Part shown: piece after piece, positions 12,819-22,975 of the stretch
Numbering within the stretch: position 1 is the first letter of the stretch
Layout of the letters: each line of letters begins with the position of its first letter
Assembly (NCBI RefSeq): GCF_014529535.1
Contig: NW_023503372.1
Location: forward strand, 3,700,988-3,764,987
DNA length: 64,000 nt
Direction of reading: 5' to 3'
From: Bradysia coprophila
Taxonomy: Eukaryota > Arthropoda > Insecta > Diptera > Sciaridae
The notes under the pieces: model-generated
The model's input: only the letters and a program-made list of their open reading frames with translations
Database searches by the model: none
Told to the model about the DNA's origin: nothing
Position numbers and translations under genes: made by a program

Positions 12819-13709
12819 ATGTTTTCCAAAGTTCTTGCTCTTTGTGCTACATTAGCTGTTGTCCGTGCTGGCAATTTAATAGCCGGACATCAGTTGGCTT
12901 ACTCATCCGCTCCAGCCGTGAGCTCGGTCTATCAGTCATTACCTGCGAAAACTGTTGCTTACGCTGCACCAGCAATCCAAACCACATACTCCGCTCCAGC
13001 CATCCAAACATACGCCGCTCCAGCATACCAAACCGCATACGCTGCACAAGCAATCAAAACTTATTCGGCACCAGCATACCAAACGACATACGCCGCTCCA
13101 GCAATCAAAACTTATTCGGCCCCAGCATACCAAACGACATACGCTGCACCAGCAATTAAAACCTATTCGGCACCAGCATACCAAACCTATGCCGCACCAG
13201 CATACCAAACCTATGCCGCACCAATTCAACAAACATATTCAGCCCCAATTGCCAAAGTAGCCACTTACTCATCAGCCCCAGCAGTGAGTCAAGTATACAG
13301 CTCGATTGCCCAGCCATCGATTGCATACGCACCAGCCCATATTGGATACTCATCCCCAGCCGTCGGTTCAACCCACCAAAGCACAATCCGTTCTTTCGAT
13401 GGCACAGTCTCTCACCAATCGAAAGCCATCGACACCGCATTCTCCAGCGTACGAAAATCTGACACCCGCATTTCAAACAATTTGTACACACCAGCCTTAG
13501 CTACAAAGACCATTTCTTATGCTGCTCCATTGGCCACCAAAACACTAGCATACGCAGCCCCATCTTATGCAGCCACTTCTTATGCATCTCCAGCTGTCTA
13601 CTCATCCGCACCGGCTGTTATTTCACAGAAAGCAGCCATTTCTTACTCAGCTGCACCAGTCGTGTCCCACGTATCCTTTGAGGGAATCGGTGCTCACTAT
13701 GACTGGTAA
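12819..13709 (+). CDS. Retinin-like structural cuticle protein (296 aa), gene 1
   Basis: Intronless. The start at 12819 (MFSKVLALCATLAVVRAG, a signal peptide) is chosen because the upstream in-frame ATG lies 5' of the predicted cap site. Residues of about 35-165 are repeats of Ala/Pro/Tyr units (YAAPA, TYSAPAYQT), typical of extracellular cuticle or chorion-like matrix proteins. A block near residues 185-230 (SHQSKAIDTAFSSVRKSD, then TRISNN) matches the retinin-like domain, also present in the gene at 24.7 kb. Further AAPL/AAPS repeats follow, and the protein ends SHVSFEGIGAHYDW. Polyadenylation signal AATAAA at 13858. I infer a secreted cuticle component. The frame shows no break. Confidence 0.85.
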   Translation: MFSKVLALCATLAVVRAGNLIAGHQLAYSSAPAVSSVYQSLPAKTVAYAAPAIQTTYSAPAIQTYAAPAYQTAYAAQAIKTYSAPAYQTTYAAPAIKTYSAPAYQTTYAAPAIKTYSAPAYQTYAAPAYQTYAAPIQQTYSAPIAKVATYSSAPAVSQVYSSIAQPSIAYAPAHIGYSSPAVGSTHQSTIRSFDGTVSHQSKAIDTAFSSVRKSDTRISNNLYTPALATKTISYAAPLATKTLAYAAPSYAATSYASPAVYSSAPAVISQKAAISYSAAPVVSHVSFEGIGAHYDW

Positions 13710-13863
13710 GACGGTGCATTATTCCACAATCAATAGACATGCTTTTTGGCTATTTTCGGAGTTTTGCTGAATTGGGACCACATCGTGATATATCAAACAT
13801 TATACCATTACCATTATCTTTTATATTTATTGATGAAACAAATTCAAATTTTATCTAAATAAA

Positions 13864-14376
13864 ATTGCAAAGAAATTTATCCATCAAATATCTTAGTTTC
13901 AATAAATTTAATAAGAAGAGAGGAGGACTTGCATTGCAAGTCTTGCAATCAACCTACAAGTGGCACCTATTAGCAAATTAATTATCATTCAGTGACTGAA
14001 TGTTCAAATAGTTCAAATCGACGAACTACCAGAGTTACAGGATACAGGCTCGTTTATCTATCAGCTAGGATTATTTCTTGTATAATTCATTTTGTACTCG
14101 TGTGACACGTGAGAATTTTAATTGTCTTGAAATTTCTACAACAATATAATGTGACTTGTTATGACTTGCGATACAAAGAGTCAACGCTGCGTGTGTTCTG
14201 GGGATGATTACACACTCAAGGAAGACACTGCAAAACTCGGCCTTTTGAAGCAGATGTAGTTGAAAATTTATTTACTTATTTATTTTTAAAAATTTTGAAA
14301 TTACATCCGGCATATGTAACCTTTTGAAGTCTTCAATAAAGAAGTTGCGAAAAATCCTAGTAAAATTTTTCTTATA
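13864..14376. other. 3' flank of unit 1, left of the inserted element
   Basis: Shares scattered identical blocks with 18190-18710 of unit 2 (for example TCTGAATGTTCAAATAGTTC and CGGCCTTTTGAAG). No gene. Confidence 0.6.
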
Positions 14377-15606
14377 CAGTTTGTTCAAAAATGAAATGCA
14401 CAGTTTTTAGTATTGCGAGACATTTCAAAATTGCAATCTGTCAGATAGTAAAGGATGCGTTTAATTACCCGGCGCATTAAAAGATTTGAAATTTGAATGA
14501 TTTTTTCCACAGCTACATATTTTTGCATGTTAAGTTTCTTACATTTTTTGCAGATAGCATTTTAATAGTAGGAAACTTAGATTTCGTAGGAAGAATTCGC
14601 GGACGGAAAAATGTAAATTTATTTTGAGTCTGAGTATTGATCTATGATTTCTCTTAGATCGTGTTTCTATTCCAACAAATCGATGGTCTTTGAATACTCA
14701 AATCTGTAGAAAGACCGTCTGCTTCATACATTTAGCAAATTTTTTACAAGAAGTTTTATCAGCACTTGAAGTGACGATATTGGAAACACGAATAAGCACC
14801 AGGAAAAAAAAATTTGTCAACAATTATTTTCTACAAATATATAAATATTTGGCACAAATATGTAAATATTTGTAACAAATAAATTCGCAATTTATTTGTG
14901 ACAAATATATAAAATATAAAATAATTTTAAATTATTTGTTATAAATATTTTAAATATTTGTGACAAATAAATTCTAAATTTATTGCGACAAATATTTAAA
15001 TTATTTGTGACACATATTTTATAAATTTGCAACAAATATTTAAATTATTTTTTAGAAATAAATTCAAAATTATTTGTCATAAATATTTAAAAAAAATTGT
15101 GACAAATAATTTCAAATATTTGTCACAAATAATTTTGAATTTATTTCTCATAAATATTTGAAATATTTGTGACAAATATTTAAATATTCGAACCAAATTT
15201 TCAACATTAAATTTGCTTCGAATAATTGAATTTTTTTCCGTGATGATTTTTTGCTGCTAATTGAAGTTGAACAGTTAGCCGCTGTACAACACCATCGATT
15301 TCTTTGAATAAAGACACGATCTAAGAGAAATCATAGATGTAGAACAATACTCAGACTAAAAATAAATTTACATTTTCCGTTCGCAAATTCTTCTGACGAA
15401 ATCTAAGTTTCCTACTATTAAAATGCTATTTGCAAAAAATGTAAGAAACTTAACATGCAAAAATCTGTAGCTGTGGAAAAAACCATTCAAATTTCAAATC
15501 TGTTAATGCGGCGGTTAATTAAACGCATCCTTTACTATCTGACAGATTGAAATTTTGAAATGTCTCGAAATACTAAAAACTGTGCATTTCATTTTTGAAC
15601 AAACTG
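14377..15606. mobile_element. 1230-bp TIR element with TA target duplication
   Basis: Begins CAGTTTGTTCAAAAATG and ends CATTTTTGAACAAACTG, flanked by TA on each side (14375-14376, 15607-15608). The inverted repeats are about 310 bp long and nearly identical. The centre (about 14815-15230) is an AT-rich array of AAATATTTGTGACAAATAAA-like palindromes. No transposase frame is present. TA duplication and CAGT ends fit a non-autonomous Tc1/mariner/pogo-type element. Unit 2 of the duplication keeps the empty site near 18713. Confidence 0.8.
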
Positions 15607-15810
15607 TACTAATTCTGCAACACTACTTTAGGCTGGTACTTTCAACAAAAGAAGCTATAGATTTCAAGTTGGTTCAAAGTTTATTGTGATGTGTTTGACC
15701 AAAGCACTCTCTAGCACGATGGTTTGACGTTTTCAAATGGTTAAACCGGATAGTAACGGACTAAAAAAAATATTTTCTTTAAATTTTTTGGAGTCTCCAG
15801 CCAGGGAGTA

Positions 15811-16153
15811 CACAAAATTCACTCTGTTTTTTAAAGTGGCAGATTGGCAACGGACCATTTGAGTATAATATAACATGTAGCTTTAGACAAACGTAACAAA
15901 CAAGAACTCTTGTTGGAGCCTAGACATGCGACTCCGTCGAGGAGAAGGTGACCTTGATGAAATCAAGTTCTAAACAGAGGCAGCCTGTTTCGTCGTTTAC
16001 GAGCTCTAAGGACTGCTACTCATCAGTCGGTGGCAAACAGCCCATAGAGGTCTTCTAAATGTGTCATCGACACAGGAGACATGCACAATTGAACAACAAG
16101 TGTGTGCATTGTCAGGATATTTGGACGTAGGTCCGAAATGACATCAGAATGAA
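15811..16153. other. Spacer, nothing recognised
   Basis: Higher GC than its neighbours between 15900 and 16140, which hints at old coding or transposon sequence, but no domain could be read in any frame. Confidence 0.3.
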
Positions 16154-16206
16154 ATTTTACTAGTGAGAATAAGACGATCAATTAATCTTATTCTCACTAG
16201 TAAAAT
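16154..16206. repeat. Perfect 21-bp hairpin
   Basis: Arms 16154-16174 and 16186-16206 are exact reverse complements (left arm starts ATTTTACTAGTGAGAAT), with an 11-base loop. Could be a tiny MITE end or a structured RNA element; no TSD is obvious. Confidence 0.7.
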
Positions 16207-17049
16207 ATGAAAACGCACATTTCCACCGTACGGGTTCCGACAAAGCTGCTTTTGTTCCGACTAACTTCAGAACTCCGATTACCGTACGGATATCGAATTT
16301 CTCCCGTTTCTCTTTACCGTCGAAACCAGGGACTATTTTTGAGAAATCGGATTTCTCAAAATTCTCAAAAATTTCTCAAATTTTTCAAAGTTGGTTTAAC
16401 AATGTAATTTTATGTACAAGACAGCAAGACAGACATAAAAGTAACCAGAGAACTTGTACAGTCGAAAAAGAGTAAGAAGAAGTAATTAAAGCCTTCGATA
16501 TTCATTTTTCATGTATTTATCAAAACTAGCTGTCTAAATCAGTTCCAAAAACGTTTAAATATTAAATAATTTTCCTAAATTTTATTCAGAATAATAAGAA
16601 AAATATTTTGAAAAATTCTGATAAATTTAAAGAAATATTTCTCAAAGAATTCTCAAAATTCTCAAAAATAGTCCCTGGTCGAAACTCTTACGCGACGAGA
16701 CTCCATCCATCGTACCACCATTCTTTGTATTGTCACTCAAGACTTTCAAGGTCTTTGCAGGCACGTCATCGCACTTAAACAACTCATGACCGCCGTCTTC
16801 ATGACTGTCGTCCTTGAGATCATCCCACGTTAGATCATCATTGCTGACATCTGCATCGTGTGCCTTACCTTTCTCTAAGTTTACCAAACATAACAACTCT
16901 TCGACACTAAACTCTGCCTGGCCATCAACGGACGTCAAGTCGTTAGCATCTCGGACAACAACATTTCGGATGCTGTTTAAACCTCTATCATCATAACTGA
17001 GGACGTTGTGGTCGCGCTTCAGTAGGTCTCGATGACGAACATGTATCAT
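16178..17049 (-). pseudogene. Unknown reading frame interrupted by a hAT-like MITE
   Basis: The minus strand is open from 17049 to 16686 (start MIHVRHRDLLKRD, acidic middle such as DDLTWDDLKDD). If the MITE and one copy of its 8-bp duplication are skipped, the frame continues from 16318 to a stop at 16178-16180 with FDIRTVIGVLKLVGTKAAL. Higher GC than the surroundings also suggests former coding sequence. No family recognised; it may be a transposon-derived gene fragment. The openness could be chance. Confidence 0.3.
16327..16677. mobile_element. 351-bp hAT-like MITE
   Basis: Ends CAGGGACTATTTTTGAGAA and TTCTCAAAAATAGTCCCTG are inverted repeats. Perfect 8-bp direct repeats GTCGAAAC flank it at 16319-16326 and 16678-16685, the size expected for hAT transposons. 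No coding capacity. Confidence 0.85.
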
Positions 17050-17293
17050 TTTCGCGTGTAGGTGAAATATGGACCGTTATATTACATGCCGTCACAATTG
17101 TTGAACGATATATCTACATGAACCAGTTCAAAACCGATGTTACAGATCCAATTAAAATTCAACAATTTTGTATGTTTCGGTGAACTGAAGCAAATGTTGA
17201 TATTTACGTCTGAAGGATATGAAAAAGTTGTTCGATTCACTCTTTAAAATGGTTCACGGTGTATTTTTTTGGAGGCAGTGGTAATATTTCGAG

Positions 17294-17332
17294 TATAAAT
17301 ACTCTTCGCTGAGATGGTAAAAATCATCAGTT
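17294..17332 (+). promoter_or_regulatory. Core promoter of cuticle gene 2
   Basis: TATAAATA at 17294-17301 and TCAGTT at 17327-17332, identical in arrangement and almost in sequence to the gene 1 promoter, so the two genes are probably co-expressed. Confidence 0.7.
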
Positions 17333-17373
17333 CAGATCACTCTTTCAAGTGTAAAGCAACTTACAATCTCAAA

Positions 17374-17922
17374 ATGTTTTCCAAAGTTCTTGCTCTTTGT
17401 GCCACATTAGCTGTTGTCCGTGCTGGCAATTTATTAGCCAGACATCAATTGGCTTACTCATCCGCTCCAGCTGTGAGCTCGGTCTATCAGTCATTACCTG
17501 CGAAAACTGTTGCTTACGCTGCACCAGCAATCCAAACCACATACTCCGCTCCAGCCATCCAAACATACGCCGCTCCAGCATACCAAACCGCATACGCTGC
17601 ACCAGCAATCAAAACTTATTCGGCACCAGCATACCAAACGACATACGCCGCTCCAGCAATCAAAACTTATTCGGCCCCAGCATACCAAACGACATACGCA
17701 GCACCAGCAATTAAAACCTATTCGGCACCAGCATACCAAACCTATGCCGCACCAATTCAACAAACATATTCAGCCCCAATTGCCAAAGTAGCCACTTACT
17801 CACCAGCCGTGTACTCATCAGCACCGGCTGTTATTTCACAGAAAGCAGCCATTTCTTACTCAGCTGCACCAGTCGTATCCCACGTATCCTTCGAGGGAAT
17901 CGGTGCTCACTATGACTGGTAA
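17374..17922 (+). CDS. Cuticle protein paralog lacking the retinin-like block (182 aa), gene 2
   Basis: Same start (MFSKVLALCATLAVVRAG) and same Ala/Pro/Tyr repeats as gene 1, and the same C-terminus (SHVSFEGIGAHYDW). The whole segment between IAKVATYS and PAVYSSAPAV is missing; in gene 1 this holds the retinin-like motif and AAPL repeats, roughly 100 residues. One YAAPAYQT unit is also missing. The frame stays open, so the deletion is in frame. Polyadenylation signal AATAAA at 18062. Probably a secreted repeat-only cuticle protein. Confidence 0.8.
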   Translation: MFSKVLALCATLAVVRAGNLLARHQLAYSSAPAVSSVYQSLPAKTVAYAAPAIQTTYSAPAIQTYAAPAYQTAYAAPAIKTYSAPAYQTTYAAPAIKTYSAPAYQTTYAAPAIKTYSAPAYQTYAAPIQQTYSAPIAKVATYSPAVYSSAPAVISQKAAISYSAAPVVSHVSFEGIGAHYDW

Positions 17923-18905
17923 GACGGTGCATCATTATTCCACAATCAATAGGCATGCTTGTTGGCTATTTTCGGAGTTTTGCTGAACCACATCGTGATA
18001 TATCAAACATTATACCATTATCTTTTATATTTATTGATAAAACAAATTCAAATTTTATCTAAATAAAATTGCAAAGAAGTTTAGCCATCAAACATCTTAG
18101 TTTCAATTGGAAAATTTTCTATCAGAAAGACAAACTGCCTTAGAATTGGCAAGTTACTAGTGAATCACTAGTAATGATCTAATTAAAAACGAGGATGACT
18201 TGCAATCAACTTACGAGTAGCATCTATTAACAAATTATTCAATAATCATTCAGTGTCTGAATGTTCAAATAGTTCGAGTCGTTGAATTACCAGAGTTACA
18301 GGGTAGGATTATTTCTTGTAGAATTCATTCTGTACTCTTGTGACACGTGAGAATTTTAATTGTCTTGGAATGTGATATAATCGTTATGAAACGGCGCTAA
18401 ATGTTCTCAAACAATGATCGGAATAATAATGTCGACTAGTTATAACATGTCTAGTAAAAATTGATTCGTAATCAATCTCGACCTTAATTCAACAAAAATT
18501 GTCATTAAAGTATGAGCCAGCTATACAGGGACCCGGCAGGATAAGTGTATAACCTAAAGTATTTACACAATTAACATAACACAACACTGCAAAACACGGC
18601 CTTTTGAAGTAGTTGCAGATGTAGTTTCACAAATTTTGAAACTACTTCCGGCAGATCTAACGTTCTGAAGTAGCTACGAAAAATCATAAGTACAATTATA
18701 TACAATCTTATACTAATTCTGCAACTTCTTTAGGCACTTTCAACAAAAGAAGTAATAGATTTCAAGTTGGTTCAAAGTTTATTGTAATGTATTCGACGTT
18801 GTTAAATGGTTATCCCGGATAGCCATGAACTAAAAAAAAGGTTTTTCTTTAAATTAAATTAAATTAAAAAATTTTCTTTAAATTCTTTGGAGTCTCTCGC
18901 CAGGA

Positions 18906-19419
18906 AAATATTCTGTTCATTCTTCGCAATCTCAACTATATTAGACCATGACCAATAAGTACGTACTTCGTACGGGGCTAACGAAATCTTATCACAATCA
19001 ACACGACTACCTTTCAAATTGACACCTTTCAGACGGGCGATTCAAAAATATGGCAACATGAAACATTTTCACCCGATAAACATCGTAATGCAAATGATTG
19101 TTTTAAAATCAAAACTAAATAAAACAAAATTTTATGTAATAATCAAGCAGACTTGGTGACGCGACGCAAATTAAAGCGAAATTAAGCGAACAAAAAAATG
19201 GAGTAAGGACATCGACTTTGTGCAACACACCTTTTCGCATTTTGAATTTATTACAAGAATTAAGTTATTGACTGTCGTAAATTTAAACATAAAGTCAATT
19301 GTTTAACATATACAAAGATTGTAACCTATGCACTCGGTTCGCTGTAAATTTGAACTGGTATCATATATCACATACACCACTGTACAGGAAAGCCAACATT
19401 ATATTCGATGTTTGTGGTT
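18906..19419. other. Spacer
   Basis: AT-rich DNA downstream of unit 2. No gene or clear repeat seen. Confidence 0.5.
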
Positions 19420-20843
19420 CATGTTGTTATTTAAACTTAATTGAACGGTTAGTAGGCGATCTAAGAGTAAACATCAAAAAAATTTTGCTCTGAAAATTTT
19501 TCAGAAAAATTGTGAAAAATAAAGTATTTTGTTCGAAAACAAATGCCTGAGGGTGAATAAAAAGCCAACGAAGAACGTAGCGGTGCATATGAATGAAAAT
19601 TTTCGCAGAAAAGATCGTACAAAATTGGTGAAAAACAGAGATGCAAAAGCGCCTCTCCCACCCTGCTCGTGAAATAAGGAGTCCAAAGAAAACCCTAAGA
19701 AACTGAAGAATGCCACTGCCCACAATGTAATTGAGCCCTTGAAAATGAAAATGTAAGAAATCCTTGAGAAACATTTGTAAGTATAGACTGGCCTGAAATT
19801 GATGTACGTTGGACAAATGTGAGTACAAATATGTTTTGAGTATATTAGACACGGAATGGGGCTGTAAAGGGGCCGCAGAGTGTGAACGTTACGTAAAAGG
19901 GTGAATCTAATTTTGTCTCGCGAAATAAGTGTAACTGGTACGTGAAAGGGCGAATCAGGTTTGACTTCGAACCTTATGAGAGCGTGAATCTGCTCCTGTC
20001 TCGCGAAATGAGTGTAACTGGTACGTGAAAGGGCGAATCTGGTTTGACGTCGATCTTTACGTAAAGTAGTGAATCAGCTTTTGTCTCGCGGGATGAATGA
20101 GTGTGACTGGTACGTGAAAGGGCAAATCTAACTTTGCTTCGTTGTTGCCTCTATGCTTCTGAATTATTCCATGACCCGGATCAGTTGAACAGAGGGCTTT
20201 GAGTGAACGTGGTCTGACGGTGTGAATCTTCGCTTGACTCGCCAATAAGTGCGAATGTTGCGTAAAAGGGCGTAAGTATGTCTGACTTTAATGTTATCTC
20301 TCTTCTTTCACGCCCTAATGGTTTATTGGAGGAAGCTTTTTTGAAGAATACGAAAGTCAAAAGAATGATTACCACCAACACATGAAAATTGTCCTATGAT
20401 GAAATACCGACGAGTCTGAATGTACAGGTAGTAAAGGTGTAATACATGATTGGTATATATATCGCAGCACCTACAGGTAAATGGTCAGATAACTGAACGT
20501 ACAGGTAAATAATTGTGACGAGTACCCAGGTAATTGGACGATGAAATTGATAATTACAACAAAATTTGTAGCTAGTCCGATCACTTTGTCGAGCGACGGT
20601 GATTGTTGTTAGGTTAAGTTACAACATACCTCGAGTGGCGATCCAGCGCTGTTCACTGTAAACGTGATTTGTTAAAATACAATGCACGCTTACTATGAAC
20701 CGGAGAGTAAAAAGGGGGATCCAAGTGGATAACTCCCACTGTCAGTGGTTCAACGTTCAAACTCTACTGGGTATGTGCACAGGCACCAGCTCTTGATATG
20801 TCACGGTCACGGTCACGGTCATGTTGTTATTTAAACTTAATTG
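19420..20843. repeat. 24-bp direct repeats 1400 bp apart enclosing tandem repeats
   Basis: CATGTTGTTATTTAAACTTA plus ATTG occurs at 19420-19443 and again, exactly, at 20820-20843. The enclosed segment has a different base composition and contains the 84-bp tandem array and a (TCACGG)n run at about 20801-20820. Could be an insertion with a long duplication or a local segmental rearrangement. Confidence 0.5.
19914..20150. repeat. Tandem repeat, period about 84 bp
   Basis: Units start TGTCTCGCG at 19914, 19997 and 20082 and share GTGTAACTGGTACGTGAAAG. Degenerate related pieces (ACGTAAAAGGGTGAATC, GCGTAAAAGGGCG) extend from about 19870 to 20275. Confidence 0.75.
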
Positions 20844-21438
20844 TTTTTATCGACTACTATCGACGACGTTGTATTTGCTGCTGCTGAAATTAATTACAAT
20901 CAGCATCAGCTTATTATATCGTAAATAGTCGTAATTAATCTTATTTAAACGATGTTAATGCCGAAGGTGTTAGTCACCTGTAATTTGTAAGTGATTGGAA
21001 CAATAAATAATTCTGTTGACTAAAGTCTTACAAATAAAAATTGATTTTTGTTGATGAGCTGAAGATACTATCAAGTCTGTAAACGTTTGGGGGAGGTCAC
21101 GCAGATAGAGATACGTGGGTTCCACCCCTTACTTTTGTGTCTGATGACTCCAATGACGTAATAAGTATTAACTATTACGTCATTGGATGACTCATCATGA
21201 GAAAAATTGAACGCTCAATAATATATATCAATCCTTTACACCAGATATTCATAAATATCGCATCTGTTCGGTTCTTTAGTAACTAGTGATCTTTAATGGT
21301 TTTTTTTGAAACTGGAGTTATTGGTCCCGCCGGAACTATTTTTAGAGATCAGTTGGTTGTATGCCCAAACAATCAATTTTCATATCGCTAAATACGATGT
21401 GCGGAGGCTCATTGGACACGTACTGTCCTTAACCATTT
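20844..21438. other. Spacer with a CRE-like palindrome
   Basis: Contains a 15-bp inverted repeat at 21149-21163 / 21173-21187 (TCCAATGACGTAATA), each arm with TGACGTAA. No gene seen. Confidence 0.5.
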
Positions 21439-22975
21439 TTTTTAAATAATCTATTTATTATCATCCCAATATATTTCTGTGTGGAACACTATTTACATCT
21501 CGAATCTATTATAATCTATTAACGTAACAATTTGTCTGAAATTAAATTAGTCCAACATTTTTTAGTCTTCCTAACATCGTCTTATAAAAATTTAGCACAA
21601 AAGAAATATAACAATAGTCCAACATAGTCCAAAAAATAGAGTAAAAAAATTTGCGTACACAGTACAAGTCAAAACTATTCTAAAACAAATAGCAAAAATA
21701 AATAAAATCAAAATTTCAAAAAAGACCTTGAAGGTCTACATCACAGATCATTTTTTTTTTTTTTTTTAATTCACAAGAAAAGTAAAGTATCACACAGGTA
21801 ACCAGTCAATTTAGAAACACAAAAGGCGAGACCGGAGAAAAAGTGTCACTTTCACGCATAACCTTCAGTCTCACTTTAGCTTTAAAAGTTCTTATGCACG
21901 GCAGATATCTGATCTCACTTTCAACACAATTGTAGTCATTTATCGCGGTGACTAGAGCTGCATTCGACGAATTTAGCGATGAGGAAACTGAGGAATACAT
22001 GTTGAAATTATGAATGGCTGAAGCTCTTCTCATCGACCGACCGTGAACTGCGGCATTGGATTGGAAATGAAAATTGTGTTTGGTCAGGTGTCTGACGTAT
22101 TTATGCATGTTGATGATCCGCTCCGCTTTAACAAGTTCGGTCACCGGTAATAATCCCGAACTGTACAGGTAGGTCGTTGGCGTGTACCGGTCCAGACGAA
22201 ATATAGCTTTGATGCAACGGTTCTGTAGAGTTTGCAGTTCCTTCAGCTTATACATAGCACAGTCTCCGTAAATGGGCAGCATGTACAGTAGATGACTCTG
22301 GACATACGCAAAATAGATACTTTTCCTCTTTTGCACAGGAATGAATTTGCTCTTTCGCCACATTAAGGAGATGAAAGGTGTAATTTGCCTCTTGATGTGA
22401 TTCACGTGCTCGTGGAAATTTAACTCTTCGTCAATTACTAGTCCCAAATACTTGAACTTGTTGACTCGTTTAATCGAACTGCCATCGATGACAATGTCCA
22501 GGTTTTCAATGTGCCTGGCACGACCAAACAACATAAAACAAGTCTTCCCAACGTTGAGGGACAGTACATTCACATTCAGCCAGTCGTGCAACAGGTCGAT
22601 GTCATGCTGCATTGCAAATCGAAGTTGTTCCTCAGTGTCAACCGAATACAGCAAGGCAGCATCGTCAGCATACAAAACCAATTGACCAATGAAATCGAGT
22701 TTTAAGACATCATTGATGTAAATTATGAAGCTCAGGGGACCCAATTTCGATCCTTGTGGTACACCAATTTTGACATGTTTGAAATCGCTAGTGCTGTTTC
22801 CAATGCAGGTTGCTGTTTTCCGGTTCATCAGATAACTCGAGATCAATTTAACTGCATGAGGAGATAGGTCCAAGCGCTTCAATTTCCTTGTTAAACGTGT
22901 GGGATCTACTGTGTCAAAAGCCTTCCTGAGATCAATGAACAGAGCGGCCACGAATTTACGTTTGTTAGAAAATCA
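21439..22975 (-). mobile_element. 5'-truncated non-LTR retrotransposon (LINE)
   Basis: The minus-strand frame from about 22970 to 21806 begins within the reverse transcriptase (KFVAALFIDLRKAFDTVD), then GVPQGSKLGPLSF and the catalytic LVLYADDAALL, followed by thumb and C-terminal domains to a stop at 21806. The endonuclease and the N-terminal half of RT are absent, which is the usual 5' truncation. A poly-A run lies at 21751-21768 in the 3' UTR, and a second, terminal A-run at about 21438. Intact frame over about 385 codons suggests a fairly recent insertion. Jockey/CR1-like by its RT motifs; clade uncertain. Confidence 0.85.

Larger units (their letters stand above)
12529..15810 (+). repeat. 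Tandem duplication, unit 1
   Basis: This segment is collinear with 17085-18905. The shared material begins with TTACATGCCGT.ACAATTG upstream of the cuticle gene and ends in a stretch holding GGAGTCTC.*CCAGG. It covers promoter, gene and more than 1 kb of 3' flank. Unit 1 differs by a 1230-bp TIR element insertion and a longer coding region; unit 2 has small insertions of its own. Confidence 0.8.
17085..18905 (+). repeat. Tandem duplication, unit 2
   Basis: Second copy of the 12.5-15.8 kb segment, in direct orientation. It has an empty site for the 1230-bp TIR element (CTTATACTAATTCTGC near 18708) and extra short insertions at about 18105-18185 and 18845-18880. Confidence 0.8.

Noticed and set aside
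12842-13770. Several long frames on both strands inside the cuticle repeats
   Set aside because: They are alternative-frame readings of a short-period repeat; composition is repeat-driven.
19427-19852. 141-codon minus-strand frame
   Set aside because: Hydrophobic, Phe-rich composition of an AT-rich non-coding strand; no motif; lies in a segment of tandem repeats.
22452-22705. Plus-strand frames inside the LINE
   Set aside because: Antisense shadows of the reverse transcriptase frame.
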